Below are positions 8,356 through 19,747 of a DNA stretch of 64,000 bases, piece by piece. The notes beneath the pieces were generated by a model that worked only from the letters and a program-made list of their open reading frames with translations, did not search any database and was not told the origin of the DNA. A program made the translations under genes and the position numbers. The stretch is from Meandrina meandrites (Eukaryota; Cnidaria; Anthozoa; Scleractinia; Meandrinidae). Position 1 is the first letter of the stretch, and each line of letters opens with the position of its first letter. The stretch spans positions 29,962,939 through 30,026,938 of the forward strand of contig OY855911.1 of the NCBI GenBank assembly GCA_963693305.1, written 5' to 3'.

Positions 8356-11301
8356 ACAAGACCACTCTTGCAATTGAAGCTCATTGAGAATATCAGTTTT
8401 CATCATCGTTTAAAATGTTGCCTCGAATCCCTAGAACAAAGCTGTCTAGAAAATATTGTAGAAGTGCACAGGACAGAAAAACACTAATTTTTGCTTGTTT
8501 GATTTGTAATTATTTGGTGTAGTCAGAGCTATGAAAGTACTGCGGAAATTTGGATGTAGTGTGCATTTTGGAACAAGGATTGCATATTATAAGCGACAAA
8601 TATAAAGAGGGTATAGAAAGTTTGAGAAGTCTGAAGAGATGAGTGGTGGTGGAGTGTGCTTGTAGTGGAGTATGTTGCAAGTTTTGTGAGATAGATATTC
8701 AACACCTTTTTGGGTTTAATTCAGAATAGCCAGCCATATTTGCAAGAGATGAAAATGTTGCTTATACAGTCGATCTTATAATAAGGTTATCCAAAAAGTA
8801 AATAATCGTTAGCAGTGCCAAAGCAAGAAATGTAATGCTGGGCAATGAAGCTTTTTCGTACCTTTGCTCTATCCGTTGGATGATGTTATGTGTAATGTGC
8901 ACACTATGACTGACATAACTATTATTTTAACTGTGTTTAAGGGACCGGTCATTATTTATCGTCTGGAGCGGGGAGGGGGGAGGGGGGTGCGGGGGATTTT
9001 TGTTGCTACACCGTAGCATTCACCTGATCTCCCCATAAAGTATATAGCATTTGAATGATCCCCCCTCATTCGTGGTGGAAGCTTTCATGATCCCCGCCCC
9101 CTCCTTTCCAAGCCACCACAAAATATCAAGTTCATTGCAAGTGCGGACGGCAGTAAACTGTCAAGGACGCCTTGAATTGCGCAGCCGATTTGTTATCATT
9201 CACCGACAGCAATCGAAAGGTTCTATATCATGATGTAGAGAACACCATACCAAAAAACTGTTCGCAAGTGATGAGCTGAAATATTTTCAGAAAGCTCAAA
9301 CTCTACGAAGAACTGCAGAGAGCCTCAAATAAGTTGACAACATCTCTAATGAATTGAACCTGAAGAGGAAGTTTCTATTTCGCATGGAGAAAGATCAACA
9401 ATCGTGATTGTTGCTGTTGTTGTTGTTTTCAATAATATCGCACCGTTCGGCCGCGTTGAACAAACGTTTCCATTGGCTCTTATTAAAATGCCTCTTTAAA
9501 GAATTTGACACATGGAACTTTAACATTTGAAATACAGAACTTAAACAATTTCAAGCCATTGCACAACGATTATTTATGTGATGAGATCGTGCCTGGATAA
9601 GAGCACGCAGAAGCCAAAACATAATAATAGCATAAAAGGAGGCGATCAATTGGCACGGTTCAAGTTATTTACGGCGATCCCACCGCCACATGAAATTCTC
9701 AGACTTTTTTCTGGTCCCCCCTTACGGCTGATCCCCACTTCGTTCTTCAGAAAACTATGTGGTCCCTGCAACATCCTCCAATTTTCGTCTGGATTATTCA
9801 GTAAGAATTTATTTTGACCTACTCAGTGCGGGATCCAAACTTGGGTACAATTAAGGTGGTGGTATTGAAAAAATAACCGCTAATGCTGCCATAAAATAGC
9901 ACTGCCTTGGTCCTTCAATCATCAAAAAACCGGTTATTTCATCTACTTATTTGCGTACAAGCCGGTGGCCAAAAACTTAAAAGTTACCTTACTGAAAGAT
10001 TAAATCGCCTCCTAGCCTGCGTAGCTGGCGGGATTTCGAGAGCGAGTGCTTTTTTTCGCGGCCGCATGCTTTGGTCTTGGCCGCCAAGCAGCGAGGCGTT
10101 TGGTGAGGAGTCAAGTTGAGATCACTAGCGGCTCGGCCGCTCAGCGACGCGGGCTTCACCCGCACGAGAAAAATTCACTTGTGCCCACTAATTCCACCAG
10201 CTGCGCAGGCTAATCGCCTCCCTCACTATCCCCTACATGGGATCTGCCAATGCTACCAATTAGCCGCAACTTTAAATCAGGCAGGATCACCCGGGATAAA
10301 GCAAGTCCCACCAAATAGGAACTTTAAAAAATAACCCAATATCTGTATAAATACAAATGCTGTCGGTGAGATATAGAAACGCGATTCCATTCCTATTTGC
10401 AGGAGTGACCAAGGATACTTACTTGTTTATTTAATTTGTTTCATCAGTACTTATCCAGTGGATAGGATTATCCACTGTTTGAAAAACTAGGCCCAGACTT
10501 ATAAGATATATTTACTGAAGGAGGGGATCTCCCTATAGTCACTATAGTAAAGTACGCTCTATTTTATAAGAATCGTTTTTATAAGAACGTCGAGGCTGAA
10601 AAAGGACAAAAATTAAAAACATCCTTAGAACGTACCCAAATCTGAAATTTAGCTACGAACAAATTTTATACTTTCCTATTCGTTGTAAGTGACAAATATG
10701 TGTGTATATACTAAATGAAGAATCAAGTCGTGAATCTTTAATCAAATAAGACCTAGAACAAACATTGTATTCACCCATGAACGTGACGTGAACATGTACA
10801 TATCAGTTTAAATAAAACTATTTTCACAGGGGCGGATCTAGGGGAGGGTGCAGGCGGTGCGGGGAGGCTTTCTAATACAACTGGCATTCTGCAAACACCC
10901 CCCCCCCCCCCCCCTTAGAAAAATCCTGGGTCTGCTCCTGTTTAAGAACATTTTAGGCTTAAATCATCGAAAACGTTCGGACAAAAATGAGAAGTTCTCT
11001 CCCAGAAGGGATACCTTTTTCAGGCTGGAGCTTTATGAAAAGGTAAGGTTTTTTTATGAGTTGAAGTAGACAAAAGGATAAAATTTAGGTATTTGAAAGG
11101 ACCTTTCAAAAATATCTCGAACACCGCCACCGAAAGGGTAAACGTGAATTTAAGTGACATTTTAAGAGGTCCAAAGAAGAAATAGAAGATATAAGAAGTT
11201 GACCCCAACGTAAGAGCACCTGGTGTAACCCCGTTTTAAGTATTTTAAGGGAATTGGACCTCATGTGCAAGAAAATTATGAGTACTTCCTAACCCTGGGC
11301 A
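8356..11301. other. Loop of the foldback element, no gene recognised
   Basis: This is mostly unique-looking sequence with scattered purine runs (GGGGAGGGGGGAGGGGGG near 8974), a poly-C run near 10900 and a GC-rich island at 10010-10160. No open frame longer than about 80 codons looks like a protein. It probably contains several nested degenerate elements, of which only 10827-10940 is clear. Confidence 0.5.
10827..10940. mobile_element. Short hAT-like MITE
   Basis: The ends CAGGGGCGGATCTAGG and CCTGGGTCTGCTCCTG form imperfect inverted repeats of the CAGNGGCGGATCCAGG type usually assigned to hAT relatives. A poly-C tract lies inside. No clean 8-bp duplication is visible. A related copy is at 62679-62848. 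Confidence 0.55.
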
Positions 11302-12485
11302 ATTTCACCGCTGAGTGTTGCGTGACAGATAGGGCCAGAACCGGACTGGTAGTTCGTTCATTAAATCAAAGCTCCAAATTGCACCGGTCATTTAAATGCA
11401 TCACCAACAGAAAAAGTCAAAAGAAAAAGGGGAAAAGCCTTTTGGAACTCAGGTAAACGAAGTCAATTTATAGTCCAACAATCAGAGAAAATGAATTTCG
11501 ATTCAGTGTTGACAGTGGTCGAGTAAATCGTGAGTGAACTCCGTTTGTATTCTAAATGCGTATTCAAAGCTCAGATTTGGCTTAAACTTAATCACAACAA
11601 CAACATAGCATTTTCAGGATATTTGTTTTGTGTACAAATGTGATTTGAAACGAGATTCAATGAAATTAAGATGGCCAGTGCGATATGAAATTTGACAGTT
11701 CTGGTTTGGATCGAATTTCACTGTTCGGTGAATATTTAATGAGCCGATGATCACTCTCCTCCCAATAAAATGAAACGGCGAACTAAAAATTGAAAACACT
11801 ATTGAATATGGCTTTTTATTTCTATTCCCTAATGTTTTAGTTTACTTTTCTTTAGTTTTCTTGATGTACGACCGGTATTGGTCCAAGGTATTCAAATTTT
11901 AAACAATTAGCGATTTGGTGTTGTTTTTGATAACTTCTCAAAAATAGGAAAAATTATCCCCTCGACATTTACAGGAAAGGCGTCATAGACAATATTTTTT
12001 TACATATTCGTGTAGGAGAAGGTTAAGACTTTACATTGATGTAACTGCCATGTTTTGATTTTATCCGCCAGCTGAGAAAAGAGGTCCACAAAATGACCAA
12101 TTTTCGGGTTGTCTCTCGAGCCTCCTAACGTAGGGGTGAGTAATATCATAGAATGCCAATAGATTAACTTCAAATTACTTGAAACTCCTACAGCTCATAA
12201 AATAGAAGTAGATCTTTCTTGCTATGTAAAAATTATGGCGGTACAGTTTGTCCTTGCTTTGCACCGATCGCTTAAAAAAGGTAAACAATCGTCTTGATTT
12301 TCGGTCGCGCGCGAGCAAAATTCGGTAAAAATTATTTTTAGCTCTAGCGGAAAAACCCTTAAGCCAAGAACCAAAAAGATTGTGGTTTTGTTACTTTGGC
12401 ATGAAGGCCTTTCACCTCACAAAAAATCAGGCGATTTGATTTTTCGATCCGGAACCGACCGGTCGAAAATTAGGGAGACGCCCTC
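11302..12485 (-). repeat. Right arm of foldback element
   Basis: Reverse complement of 7174-8355. The arm boundary at the loop is around CGGTGAAA/TTTCACCG. Confidence 0.85.
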
Positions 12486-12489
12486 TTAA

Positions 12490-13554
12490 CAACCTTTAAT
12501 TGATGGCGTAAAGTTGGATGACTAAATTAAAGGAGATTTAAGCGACCTTAAATTTTTCGTAAATCTCCATTTTCGTGCTGTGTGAAGTGTTACACGAGTG
12601 AACCGCAAACCGAAGACTCTTTAGGTAACACAATGATCTGCACACTGAATTTTGAAATATTTTTTCAAACCAGCTCTCGAGTAATAAACCTTGGTTTAGA
12701 ATATTGAGTGACAACAACAACAGCTTTATTATTTTACCCTTATACAGAAAAGAAAGAAATTTGAGCAGGTGATAGTTAATACACGTTCAATGATGACAAT
12801 AAAACTAACTGAATACCCAATTTACTTTCCTCTGTAAACTCCAGGTCTACAGCGAAAGTTGAGACGAACACCTCAGTTTACTCTGAATTTTCAAGCTGAA
12901 AACTCTTCGCATTTCGCATTTTCTTTCTAGCCACACAAAATTTCAATATATTGCACAATGCTACCTTTACTATCGAGAACCTTAACCATTAAATCTTAAT
13001 CTATAAATACTCACGCAACACACATTTATTTGCAAATCCACCAAACAAAACCAAAATAATGAACAAGTGTTTCAAAATTCTTGTATAGAAAGCGTTAACA
13101 ACGTCAACCTTCAGCACAAATTCTAAACAACTCGTTCATACAAAAAAATTTTAGCTTAATAACAAAATGGAAATTGGAAAAAGAGTCAACACAACGGGGG
13201 GCACAGCGGTAGCTAAATGAACTGGCCAATAAATTGATTTAGCCAAGCCTAAAAGCGGAGCTCCACATACATTGAAAATACCATCATTATAGTATTAAAT
13301 ACGCCTGGCGTATGCAACTACTCAAGAACGATTCCATAGCAAAACTAAATCATCAGCCCCCTGGAAAAAGCATCAACACAACCGGGAGGGGGGGGGGGGG
13401 GGGGGGCACAACGGCAGCTGAATGAACTGGCTAAAAGGCATTACATTCATCTCTGGCTGCAGAAAACCAAGCAATCCTAGCTATCAGATGTCAATGGTCC
13501 AACGCAGAAAAACCTGCAAGACATTCATCACTGAAATATATATTTTTTTTGTAG
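12490..13554. other. Upstream region of gene A
   Basis: This region is AT-rich. A direct repeat (CAACACAACGGGG, then GGCACAGCGGTAGCTAAATG and a variant) occurs at about 13180-13240 and 13365-13435, the second interrupted by an 18-G run. It probably holds the promoter and first noncoding exon of gene A, because the ATG exon begins after an acceptor. Confidence 0.4.
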
Positions 13555-16500
13555 AAGATGCATGCAGTTAGCGCCGTACTGTTATTGGTGTCTTTGATGT
13601 TCCGCAACATCTTCAGCCAACAATGCAGAATTAACACTTACTCCATCTATCAAATGATGCTTAAAGGCCACACCTTTAAGACGTTCCAGGCCCGGCCACT
13701 TTCCGCCGACTGCATAGAGGCGTGCAACTCTGACGTCAGATGTCAAAGTTATAACTACGTCATGTTCAAAAACATATGTGAGTTGAACAACAGGACTAAG
13801 GAGGCCAGGCCAGAGGACTTTGTCAAGGACCGCGACAGATATTACATGACGAAAGCCCTAAACAGAGGTAATACAACTCGCAAAAGTTAATCGTTTATCA
13901 AAATGCTTCTTAGCATTGCCAGTTATTAACTTGTCGTAAGCAGCACCATAAACACCATAATTTATTTTCACACAATAAATATAATTCGCCACAATTGTCA
14001 GAATTTGGTAAAAAAAAATACTGATTACTTTAGTAACAAAGTGAGAACATTTTGCTACGGAGAATCTGCTACTTTGTATATCACACACAAGAGACAATGT
14101 TTTGTGAAATGTGAGTGTCTAATATACGGCTTTATCATCGAAACTAATGTTAAAAACTTCTAAAAACAATCATGATTAACTCAGATATTCAAACTACTGC
14201 ACCTGAGATTTTGCGTTATTTCATTCTCAGTGCCTCTCGGTTTCATTCCCGAGCTGCCTGCTGATTCGTGCAGAGAGATCAAGGCGAGTGAAGGAGGACA
14301 AGCGGTCAGCGGTGCTTACTGGTTGGACTCAACGAGATCCGGAGATTCCATTCTAGTTCGCTGCGATATGAAAACAGGAAGTAAGGGCACTGTGCTTTTC
14401 TAACTAAAAAATGAACCTAACTAGGATGAAAACAGGTTGCAGTAAAATGCCGCGCGAACTTGTCACAAGTGTCCGCAACTTGCTAAGAGCACGGACTATA
14501 ATGAACGCGGCAACGCTGATGAATTTGCAATACAACGTCCGTTGCAACAAAACGTTGCCTGTATAACCCGGGGGGGGGGGGGGGGGACTCCTATATATGA
14601 AAGGTGCGGGAATGCTCGTCGTCGCGCTTAGGGGGGTCTCACTTTGGGTGTTCCGGGGGAAACACCAGTATTTTTAGCCGTCATGGTCTCGTTTAGGGTT
14701 GCACTTGAAAAAGTATAGAAATCTACGTTTTGAAACAGTGCTATCTTTTAGGGCGCAAAAAAGCTTAAGTCACGCCCAGATTGGTCTCATTTAGGGGTTC
14801 TTTTCAAAAATTTCCGACGAGCATGCCCGCCCTTTCCATATGGGAGACTCCCCAGGGTATAACGCGCTCTGGATAACTCTTCGCAATATTTTAGTTATGT
14901 TCAAAAATGAATTTTCTGTGTTAACAATGGTCTTTAGATATTGAGAACTGCTACAACGGCCTTCGTAGTTGCCATAGCAACGCTACGTGTAACAACACGA
15001 AAGGTTCGTACAACTGCACTTGCAAACCAGGATTTTATGGCGACGGAAGAACCAGCTGCAAAGGTGTGTAGTATTAAAACATGCTTATGAATATCATGCC
15101 TTCTGTCTTAATTGCTAAAAGATTTTAGAAGTTTGCAGGCGATTCTGCAGAGATATAGCTGGAGTCTCTCCCTGATACTTTTTTACTTGAAAAGCAAGTA
15201 AGAGCGAACTATTCCGGGCAGGAAATTAAGTTAAGCCTTTACTTTTCCTGTCTTCTCCTTCGTGGGAGGCGCGGTGGACTTGAATATGGTTAGCGCATTG
15301 TCCTAAATAAAAAAATAAAATAAATGGCTTTTTTAAGTGTCAGAATAGTTAGCACTGTTGTAGTAATTGTGGACACTGTAAATAAGCAAACAAATATTAC
15401 AAATAGAACAGAAATTTGTTAAAAATCCCAACTGGTAGGAGGCTGACCAGCTGGCTATTTACAAAGCGTGGAGGGGTTGAATTCGGGACCACCGAACACA
15501 AATCCATCTAGTGACAGGGAGGAGGCTTTGAACCCGGGACCTCCAGATTACAAGTTAACAACAAACTTAAAATAGGATTCATGAAAACAAACTTAAAAAA
15601 GTGCCAGCGCGAGAGGTGATCTGAGGCTTTCTAATTCTAGATAACTCTTCGCAATATTTTAGTTATGTTCAAAAATGAATTTTCTGTGTTAACAATGGTC
15701 TTTAGTTATTGACAACTGCTACAACGGCCTTCGTAGTTGCCATAGCAACGCTACGTGTAACAACACGAAAGGTTCGTACAACTGCACTTGTAATCCAGGA
15801 TTTCGTGGGGATGGAAGAACCAGCTGCAAAGGTATGTAGTATTAAAACAAGCTGATGAATATCATGCCTTCTGTCTTAATTGCTAAAAGATTTTAGAAGT
15901 TTGCAGGCGATTCTGCAGAGATATAGCTGGAGTCTCTCTCTGATACTTTTTTACTTGAAAAGCAAGTAAGAGCGAACTATTCCGGGCAGGAAATTAATTT
16001 TGGCCTTTACTTTTCCTGCCTTGTCCTTCGTGGGAGGCGCGGTGGACTTGAATATGGTTAGCGCATTGTCCTAAATAAAAAATAAAATAAATGGCTTTAT
16101 TTAAGTGTCAGAATAGTTAGCACTGTTGTACGTATTGTGGACACTTTAAATGAGCAAACAAATATTACAAATACAACAGAAGTTTGTTAAAAATCCCAAC
16201 TGGTAGGAGGCTGACCAGCTGGCTATTTACAAAGCGTGGTGGAGTTGAATTTGGGACCACGGAACACAAATCCATCTAGTAGCAGGGAGGAGGATTTGAA
16301 CCCGGAACCTCCCGATTACAAGTCCAGCGCCCTAACCACTAGGCCACGCTGCCACCTTAAATCAAGTGTAAGTGTATTTTACACTTACAAGTGTATTTTA
16401 CTGGGAGTAAAATATCCTGTTTTTGCCCAGCTTCCCCCTGCGGGGTGGGGTGGGGTGGGGTGGGGGGGGGGGGGGGCTGAATAGCAATACTCCTAGTCGT

Positions 16501-19500
16501 TGAAAAAAGCTCCGGCATTTTGAGACAATTTGGCCCGACCGTAGTAAGACTATCCTTTCTAAAGTTGATTTTAGTAAGAAAAGCTAACGCCATGTTGTAT
16601 TTCGTAACTGCGTTTTTTAGATATCGATGAATGCACAGAAGGCCTTCACAATTGCCATGGCAACGCCTTTTGTAGCAATACAAAAGGCTCGCACAGTTGC
16701 ACGTGCAAATCAGGTTTCCGTGGGGACGGTCACAGCTGCAATGGTAAGTACTAAAAACTTGCTAACAAATTTAAAAGAATTGCTGAAATATAACCGAATC
16801 TAGAGAGGGGGGGGGGGACTGAATAGCAATACTCCTAGTCGTTGAAAAAAGCACAACTTTAAAGCAAGGGACCGGAAACGAAAATGCTGCTAATGTAGGA
16901 TCCAACAAGGGATCTGATCAGCGTGAAAATGATCAATGACAAACAATACTGCAAGGCTGATCGTACTACATAAAAAGTAAACTTTGTGAGACACCAACAC
17001 GACTAGAACCGATATAGTGGGATTGCAACCGTGGACAGCTGTTTCGTTCTTTTTGGAACTCGTCAGCACGGTGTAGCAAATCTAAATAACGCCAGCGAAA
17101 GAGCCAACGCAAATAGATTGCCCAATGTACACTATATCAAGTTCCGTACTTTGAACTCACTTGTCCCCCGAATCACGCACTGCCACATCACGTGTTTCGG
17201 GGGACAAGAAGACCAAAGTGTCACGATGATGTCTCACAAAGCGAATTGTCCTAAATGTGGATGGCACGGCCATTTCGAACATTTAAGCGCATGGACACAA
17301 CCATGCTGAATAAAAACGCAGCATATCGGATCTAAAAAGATCTACGGTCCAAAAAATACGTAAAAGCACAACTTTAAAGCAAGGGACCGCAAACGGAAAT
17401 GCTGCTAATGTAGGATCCAACAAGGGATCTGATCAGCGTGAAAATGATCAATGACAAACAATACTGCAAGGCTGATCGTACTACATAAAAAGTAAACTTT
17501 GTGAGACACCAACACGACTAGAACATTGGGCAATCTATTTGCGTTGGCTCTTTCGCTGGCGTTATTTAGATTTGCTAACCGTGCTCAGACGAGTTCCAAA
17601 AAGAACGAAACAGCTGTCCACGGTTGCAATCCCACTATATCGGTTCTAGTCGTGTTGGTGTCTCACAAAGTTTACTTTTTATGTAGTACGATCAGCCTTG
17701 CAGTATTGTTTGTTGAAAAAAGCTCCGGCATTTTGAGACAATTTGGCCCGACCGTAGTAAGACTATCCTTTCTAAAGTTGATTTTAGTAAGAAAAGCTAA
17801 CGCCATGTTGTATTTCGTAACTGCGTTTTTTAGATATCGATGAATGCACAGAAGACCTACACAATTGCCATGGTAACGCCTTTTGTAGCAATACAAAAGG
17901 CTCGCACAGTTGCACGTGCAAATCAGGTTTCCGTGGGGACGGTCACAGCTGCAATGGTAAGTACTAAACACTTGCTAGCAAATTTGAAAGAATTGCTGAA
18001 ATATAACCGAATCTAGAGGCATTTATTTATTTTTTAGACATTGATGAATGCGCGGAAGACTCTCACGGTTGTCATAAAGACGCAACTTGCCAGAATGCTG
18101 CAGGCTCGTTTAAATGTACTTGCAAGGCAGGATATCTCGGAAATGGAAAAAGTTGCGACCCGGAAGGTAAGTACAAAAATATAATGGTTTCTTTTTATTC
18201 TATCGCTTGTTAGTTAACACCATAAAGCTCAGTGTGTCAGCTGAATTTCATAGGTTTCATCATCCCACTTTCTCCGGGAGGGGTGGGGAGGGGGATATAA
18301 AAGCGACAGAGATGATCGTCGGAAATTCTAAAAGTAACCCTTCCGGCAGGCTTTCCTGTCAAATAGTTCTTGTTAGCATTTTATCAGATTAATACCCAGT
18401 GTCTTGACGTGTTTCAAACGGACATTATCCAGTGATGAAGGGCAAAGCCGGCCGAAATGTGTGGGTGTTTTTGAAGGATTTCGGCACTTGATGTTAACAC
18501 TTCACCTAATTTAATTAACAGTCTTTTCGAGACTATTTTGAGCTAGATCTTGCATTGTGTGAGTAGATAATAGTCACTCTTCGCGCTTCTCTCCATGAGA
18601 GACTCGCTGGTAGGGAATCATGGTAGTCGTATTTAACTGTACCTCTGGAAATGATGAAATGCCCACTTGGACAAACAGCAGCGAAGTGAAGCCGAATCTT
18701 GGCGTAGATCAAGATCAGCAATGTAAAATAAAACGTTAAACTTAATGCAAGGCTGATCGGACAGCTAAAAAGGTTAAATGAAATTTCGGTTAGACAAAAC
18801 TAACGTATTTAACTGTCTTGGACTTGTCGACTCTGAAAACAAGTATCGTGATTCCCTGCAGGCGCTTCTCAAAGAGCGTGAGGGAGGTCCACTCTACAGA
18901 GATCCTTGTAGTGCCTCTAAATAGTTGTTGCTTGGTTTTGACTTATTTCATGCGCAGATTACAAACATTTGAGCTGAAAAGACTACACTCGTCCCCAGGC
19001 ACCGTTGCGTTTCGTCAGAGAAAGACGGAAAAATTGCTAGGGAGCGCAGGACGTGATAGTTAGGCAGTGAAACGCGTTTTTCTGAGTTTTACAGTTTTCC
19101 GAGTGCAATAGGCCCACAATATTCCACGCGAATCAAGCTCCAGTCAAAGAGGGACGCCTGGGGACGAGGTAGACACGGATCTCTTTTCCATTCGAATCAA
19201 AGACGTCTCTCTCACCGGGGGATATATTAAGCACGCCAATAGACGCCTTTGTTTTTTCATGCTTTTGCTTAGCAAATTTACCAAACTGAGACTTGTGGAT
19301 ATAAAAATATGTCGAGAACCAAAAGTTCGGAGGACTTGTATATCAGGATACATTGAAATTGTTTTGTTTTGATTAAAATCAGAATGTAAAGTCCATGAAA
19401 CTCTGAACAATGCTAACAGAAAAACCACTTACAAGACAAAGCAGCCTTATAAATGCGACGATTCACTCGGTCCTGGTTGGTTTCGTTTCAAAGGACAAGC

Positions 19501-19747
19501 AGGCACAAGGATGCCAACAGAGTGTGTTGAGTATGAAAGATGTCATACAAAAAAACCTGGCTGGTTGAAAGGTGGTCATCCTTCTGTGGCAGATGGCCAA
19601 GTCACCAAGAAGGTCTGTTTTAGGGGCAAAAAAGATTGCTGCTTTGACTCCATTAACATTAAAGTGAGAAACTGCGGTTCTTACTATGTGTACCGATTTA
19701 AAGGAATTTCGGGTGCATGTGACGCACGCTACTGTGGAACTGGCTGA
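13555..19747 (+). CDS. Gene A: secreted PAN - fibrinogen-like - 5xEGF - D8C protein
   Basis: There are eight coding exons, all joined in phase 1: 13555-13867 (ATG 13558), 14231-14380, 14938-15063, 15706-15831, 16621-16743, 17834-17956, 18038-18166 and 19383-19747 (TGA). Exon 1 gives a signal peptide (about residues 1-20) and a PAN/apple-like domain (GHTFKTF, CEL, RYYM). Exon 2 is the start of a fibrinogen C-type domain ([21 protein letters not shown]) without the rest of that fold. Exons 3-7 each encode one six-Cys EGF; those opening DIDEC are calcium-binding type. The last exon is a Cys-rich D8C domain as in uromodulin, GP2 and OIT3 (GPGWFR, KVCF, CC, VRNCG, RYCG). The usual following ZP domain is absent, so the product should be secreted rather than polymerising. 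An extracellular adhesion or innate-recognition role is inference. Upstream, a noncoding first exon is expected. Confidence 0.82.
14567..14857. mobile_element. MITE in gene A intron 2
   Basis: The ends (CCCGGGG...ACTCC and GGGAGACTCCCCAGGG) extend inward as inverted repeats over ATATGAAAGG and GATGCTCGTCG-like words. TATAA flanks both sides. The orthologous copy in gene B (44625-44862) shows that insertion preceded the segmental duplication. Confidence 0.7.
15305..15550 (-). mobile_element. tRNA-Thr-derived SINE, decayed copy
   Basis: Same element as at 16076-16353, duplicated with the EGF exon. The tRNA-like head (box B complement GGTTTGAACCCGGGA-like near 15530) is decayed and ends early at 15550. 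Confidence 0.6.
16076..16353 (-). mobile_element. tRNA-Thr-derived SINE, full-length copy
   Basis: On the minus strand the head begins GGCAGCGTGGCCTAGTGG and folds as a tRNA with anticodon TGT (Thr). Box B is GGTTCAAATCC. A body of about 190 bp follows, ending near AATAAAGCC and an AT-rich tail. The head translates to a peptide of the GRWTCN...VPGSNPPP type, a well-known spurious tRNA-derived prediction. Confidence 0.75.
16845..17715. repeat. Compound direct plus inverted repeat in gene A intron 5
   Basis: About 16850-17020 recurs directly at 17363-17523 (GCACAACTTTAAAGCAAGGG). About 16945-17130 recurs inverted at 17524-17715. The 3' end splices back into the sequence that precedes the next EGF exon. 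No gene B counterpart was found. It looks like a foldback element or a local template-switch product. An open frame at 17031-17309 crosses it with no recognisable domain. Confidence 0.65.
18167..19382. other. Last intron of gene A
   Basis: It is conserved with gene B (48250-49669) apart from two B-only insertions. It holds open frames of 61-94 codons on both strands that are not conserved between copies, so no gene is called. Conservation over 1.2 kb of intron reflects recent duplication, not necessarily function. Confidence 0.5.

Larger units (their letters stand above)
7174..12485. mobile_element. 5.3-kb foldback transposon with TTAA target duplication
   Basis: Long inverted arms (7174-8355 and 11302-12485) begin with GAGGGMGTCTCYCTAATTTT and are flanked by TTAA on both sides (7170-7173, 12486-12489). 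TTAA duplication is typical of the piggyBac superfamily, but the GAGGG end is not the usual CCY, so the superfamily is uncertain. No transposase frame is visible in arms or loop, so it is non-autonomous. The arms are a few percent diverged, including a TTTAATC/TTTAAGC-type difference. Confidence 0.75.
14881..16400 (+). repeat. Tandem duplication of an EGF exon with its intron
   Basis: The period is 768 bp (exon starts 14938 and 15706). The unit includes the EGF exon, the following intron and a minus-strand SINE copy. The second EGF differs by a few residues (FRGDG for FYGDG, VIDN for the opening). Gene B has only one copy, so this expansion is specific to A, or B lost one. Confidence 0.8.

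Noticed and set aside
16236..16484. 82-codon frame ending in Gly-rich sequence
   Set aside because: Made from SINE tRNA-head sequence and a poly-G run.
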